This document shows positions 24,513 to 27,081 of a DNA stretch of 27,081 nucleotides, piece by piece. The translations under genes were made by a program, and so were the position numbers. The DNA is from a virus: positions 1 through 27,081 of the IMG/VR virus record IMGVR_UViG_3300043467_000676, one strand, 5' to 3'. Each line of letters starts with the position of its first letter. Position 1 is the stretch's first letter. Under the pieces are notes generated by a model, which was not told the origin of the DNA, did no database searches, and saw only the letters and a program-made list of their open reading frames with translations.

Positions 24513-26780
24513 TTAGGTCCATGTAGTTGATAACTGTGTCGCAATCAATGCCGGACTTGCAGTTTTACTTGTATTAGTGCTTGGAGCAAATGCAACATTT
24601 AGATAGAACAACAATGAAGTAGTTGTACCAAATACTGCGTTACCTGTACCAGTTGGGATACTGAATAATACATTTAGTAATGTGCAAACAGAGCCAGTTG
24701 TATTTAATGCAACACCGTTACTATTGGTAGCAGTATTAGTAATAATACTGTTAGTTACAGTTAATGTTCCACCATATACTTCAATTGCGGCCGCGTTGTT
24801 TGCATCAATTTCTGAACTATCAATAGTCATAACTGTACCGGTACGGACAGCGGCAACTTGAACATTACCGGAAGTTTCAATATCAGTTATATAACAGTTA
24901 CCTGTTGTAACGTCAATACAATAAACATCGCCGGTACCACTATGTGCTAAGTGTCCAATATTCAAATGTAACACGGAGGTTACATTTGAATTATCCATAA
25001 AGATACAAGTTCCGGATCCGTTTGTATCTAACCAAACATCACGAATGAATAGTCTCTGTGCCGCACTACCAGTGAAATCAATACAAGTTCCGTTAGTTGG
25101 TGCAACAAGTCTTAGATTGCTTATTGAGTAGTGATTACTTGATATAGAACCAGTGCTTGAAGATACTGTAATTGTACCTGTAATAGTTGGACTACCGTGT
25201 GTACCCGTACCAAAACTAGTCAACCAAATTCCGGGTTGCATTGTAATGTTTTCAGTAATGTTATTTAATAATAGAACAAATGCAGGGTTACTATCAGTAT
25301 ATCCTGCAGTTACGGCCGCTGATATAGCCGCCGTAACTGTTTTAAAAGGTTGTATTGGTGTACCAATTGCAGTATAAGTATCTGATCTACTTGGATCAAC
25401 ATAAAATGTATTAGTTTGTTGATATGCAATATTACCACCACTACCGATGAAGTAATTTGCTGTTACTGCATTACCTAAGTTAACATTAGCATTGATAGAA
25501 ATATTGCCAGCTGTATTAGCAACAATTTCTACACCGTTATTAAAACGAATATCTGCTTGCTTGAATGGAGTGGTCGTCCCCGCTACATTTAAATTAATGA
25601 ATTGCAAGTCAAGACCGTAATCAAATCCTGAGCCAGGAGTTGAGTTTTTCATACTAACACCATATGCTGAACCAGCGGTAGTCAATCCACCGTCACCGTC
25701 TAAGTAAGCAACAACAGCCGCATTTGCTGTAGTTGTTTGATCTCCCACAACACCAAGTAAACCAGTGTTAATAAATTCGCTTGCATTAGTACCGGTAACT
25801 AAGTATTGACCGGTTACACCGGCTACATAATTGCGTGTTTTAGTTAGATTGCTACCTGTTACACGACCACGCACTGCTTGTGCGCTAGCCGGATCATTTG
25901 CGTCATTGCTACCAAATGCTGAATCAATTGCTAATATACTACGTACTCCAACTGTTGCACCACCACCGACTGTATTAGCAGTACCGGTTACATTTGCATT
26001 ACCATTTGGAATATTAATGTTACCACCAGTGATATTACCTGTTGTTGTAATTGTGTTACTACCGGCAGCAATAATACCAATAATGTTACCGCCAGTAATA
26101 TTACCTGTTGTGCTAATTGTATTGCTACCAAACGCACTCATTAAAGTTACTACATTGCTATTACCGTATGTAGTTGCGTCACTTGCCCAACTTAATACGC
26201 CACTGCCGTTAGTAGATAATACTTGACCTGCGGTACCACCGGTAATTATTATATTACCTACAGCACCAAGATTAGCTGTAGTAGAAACATTTAATATAGT
26301 TAGTGATGCTGATCCAGTAGAACTTATACCACTAGTGTATACTGTACCTGTTACATTAACATTGCCAGCTCCAACATTACCTGTAAATGTTGGCAGATAT
26401 GCGGCAACGTTGCTGTCAGTATATTCATTACCTGCATAGTTATTAACTTTATATGAATTTACTGTTTGATTAACTGCGCTAACAGAGATAGCTTTATTAG
26501 TGTTATATACAGTTACAACATCAGCTGGCTCATTGCTAGTTGCTGATGTAATAGTTAACGATGTTCCTGAAGCTGTTTGAGTAGCTTGATTATAGGTTGT
26601 TGTAGCACCAGATACTTGTGGTGCAATACCTCTGGCTACTGCTGTTCCGCCTGATGTAGCTGAACCTGTACTAGCAGAAACTGTCGGAGGACTTGTTCTT
26701 GCTACTGACGGAGTTGGTGTTTCTAGTGATCTTAATACAGAAGGATCGGATCCGCCGATCATTGGTGGTGATGTTGCCAT
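24513..26780 (-). CDS. Tail-spike/fibre-like virion protein with right-handed beta-helix
   Basis: This 755-residue, Ser/Thr/Gly/Asn-rich protein has a Pro/Ser-rich N-terminal arm and a T4-like fibre block (QVLSTNGSGVLSWAS). Tandem SNTI(S/T)TTGNITGGNI repeats come next. In the C-terminal half, YVDPSRSDTYTAIGTPIQPF starts a pectate-lyase-like domain with beta-helix rungs (TIDSSEIDANNAAAIEVYGG, TVTNSIITNTATNSNGVAL). This fold is typical of glycan-binding or glycan-cutting tail spikes. A late box (ACTAAATA, 26809-26816) with a leader of about 30 nt and an AAAGGA site suits a late structural gene. Catalytic residues were not identified. Confidence 0.82.
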   Translation of the reverse strand: MATSPPMIGGSDPSVLRSLETPTPSVARTSPPTVSASTGSATSGGTAVARGIAPQVSGATTTYNQATQTASGTSLTITSATSNEPADVVTVYNTNKAISVSAVNQTVNSYKVNNYAGNEYTDSNVAAYLPTFTGNVGAGNVNVTGTVYTSGISSTGSASLTILNVSTTANLGAVGNIIITGGTAGQVLSTNGSGVLSWASDATTYGNSNVVTLMSAFGSNTISTTGNITGGNIIGIIAAGSNTITTTGNITGGNINIPNGNANVTGTANTVGGGATVGVRSILAIDSAFGSNDANDPASAQAVRGRVTGSNLTKTRNYVAGVTGQYLVTGTNASEFINTGLLGVVGDQTTTANAAVVAYLDGDGGLTTAGSAYGVSMKNSTPGSGFDYGLDLQFINLNVAGTTTPFKQADIRFNNGVEIVANTAGNISINANVNLGNAVTANYFIGSGGNIAYQQTNTFYVDPSRSDTYTAIGTPIQPFKTVTAAISAAVTAGYTDSNPAFVLLLNNITENITMQPGIWLTSFGTGTHGSPTITGTITVSSSTGSISSNHYSISNLRLVAPTNGTCIDFTGSAAQRLFIRDVWLDTNGSGTCIFMDNSNVTSVLHLNIGHLAHSGTGDVYCIDVTTGNCYITDIETSGNVQVAAVRTGTVMTIDSSEIDANNAAAIEVYGGTLTVTNSIITNTATNSNGVALNTTGSVCTLLNVLFSIPTGTGNAVFGTTTSLLFYLNVAFAPSTNTSKTASPALIATQLSTTWT
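26016..26129. repeat. Tandem repeat inside tail-spike-like gene (66-bp period)
   Basis: Two near-identical 48-bp segments (26016-26063 and 26082-26129) code for SNTI(S/T)TTGNITGGNI. They show recent internal duplication of a fibre repeat. Confidence 0.85.
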
Positions 26781-26808
26781 TATAATGGTCCTTTAGTTGT
26801 TATATTAC

Positions 26809-26816
26809 TATTTAGT
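26809..26816 (-). promoter_or_regulatory. T4-late-like box before tail-spike-like gene
   Basis: ACTAAATA; leader of about 25 nt with AAAGGA before the ATG at 26780, as expected of a late structural gene. Confidence 0.6.
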
Positions 26817-26829
26817 CTAAAATATCTAA

Positions 26830-27081
26830 TTACGGGTTGTTAACTGACTTAATTATCCAATAATCACTGCTCATACTTGAATTAGTAACAACATTAAATG
26901 GCATATAGAAGTATCCCTTAGCACCCCAATTTGTACCCCAACTGTTTCTTGCAATAAAAACCTTCTTACGCTTATCATATCCAACTAGTAATACAGCATG
27001 ACCACCTAACAATCGTTCACGCCTTGTGTTTGGATAAGGCATATTACCAGTTCGTGCTACACTAGCAGACATAAAACTAGT
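26830..27081 (-). CDS. Papain-like (C1A) cysteine protease, C-terminal part
   Basis: The frame is open to the window edge, so the N-terminus and the catalytic Cys are missing. The visible 83 residues hold [11 protein letters not shown] (catalytic His) and [17 protein letters not shown] (catalytic Asn). Both are diagnostic of papain-family proteases, with the usual spacing. An internal Met at 27072 is not a plausible start. It lies 50 nt upstream of the tail-spike-like gene on the same strand, so it may process virion proteins or degrade host surface proteins. Confidence 0.88.
   Translation of the reverse strand, partial: TSFMSASVARTGNMPYPNTRRERLLGGHAVLLVGYDKRKKVFIARNSWGTNWGAKGYFYMPFNVVTNSSMSSDYWIIKSVNNP

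Noticed and set aside
25153-26226. Plus-strand frames opposite the tail-spike-like gene
   Set aside because: They are shadows of a long low-complexity gene and have no starts or ribosome sites.

Overview
This window looks like a piece of a large, AT-rich, T4-like (myovirus-type) phage genome infecting a Gram-negative bacterium. The evidence is a 26-gene tRNA array (19 amino acids, only Phe missing), T4-late-type TAAATA promoter boxes, homing endonucleases between tRNAs, very tight gene packing, many short phage-type proteins, a beta-helix tail-spike-like protein, and a lipoprotein signal that implies a Gram-negative host. The host itself cannot be fixed from the sequence. A proteobacterium is the best guess, from strong sigma70-type promoters, a boxA-like element and a proteobacterial-looking RpoZ homologue.

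Layout. (1) 1-2657: an acyl-carrier module. A minus-strand operon encodes a radical SAM enzyme, a fatty-acid desaturase, an acyl carrier protein and a (partial) acyltransferase-like protein. It diverges from a holo-ACP synthase that would activate the carrier. (2) 2.7-13 kb: 26 tRNAs interleaved with small genes, two HNH nucleases, a Vsr/PD-(D/E)XK-type nuclease, a sulfotransferase-like protein, a glycan-enzyme-like protein, three putative 2OG-Fe(II)-type oxygenases, a DnaJ-domain protein, an RNA polymerase omega (RpoZ) homologue and a metallophosphoesterase. Between the tRNAs lie long non-coding stretches full of strong hairpins (several with GNRA loops). The largest, 7.84-8.77 kb, starts behind a sigma70 promoter and a boxA-like sequence. 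It is reminiscent of the giant ornate phage RNAs (GOLLD/ROOL type), though membership is not shown. (3) 13.56-14.54 kb: a self-contained unit with its own promoter and UUCG terminator, encoding a lipoprotein that resembles a polysaccharide lyase. (4) 14.5-18.2 kb: a minus-strand late operon with a PP-loop ATPase, a methyltransferase-like protein and two unknown proteins. (5) 18.2-24.5 kb: a plus-strand train of small genes (GNAT, GIY-YIG, small membrane proteins, DUF805, a ribbon-helix-helix-like protein) punctuated by promoters of one recurrent type, TTGACAATAAAT(GG)-N-TAYAAT. (6) 24.5-27.08 kb: minus-strand virion-type genes, a 755-residue beta-helix protein and a partial papain-like protease.

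Expression logic. Two promoter classes recur. Sigma70-type promoters with 17-18 bp spacers drive the small-gene train, several tRNA units and the structured RNA. T4-late-like boxes (consensus roughly N[A/C]TAAATA) precede other genes. Eight late boxes lie only 4-5 nt before the ATG, and three sigma70 -10 boxes lie only 6-7 nt before an ATG. Many transcripts are therefore predicted to be leaderless, while other genes have normal leaders and Shine-Dalgarno sites. The same window encodes an initiator-type tRNA(fMet) with an unusual elbow, which may or may not be connected.

The most interesting items are the ACP/AcpS/desaturase/radical-SAM module, the large tRNA-embedded structured RNA with boxA, the leaderless-promoter architecture with a phage initiator tRNA, and the phage RpoZ homologue inside a tRNA operon.
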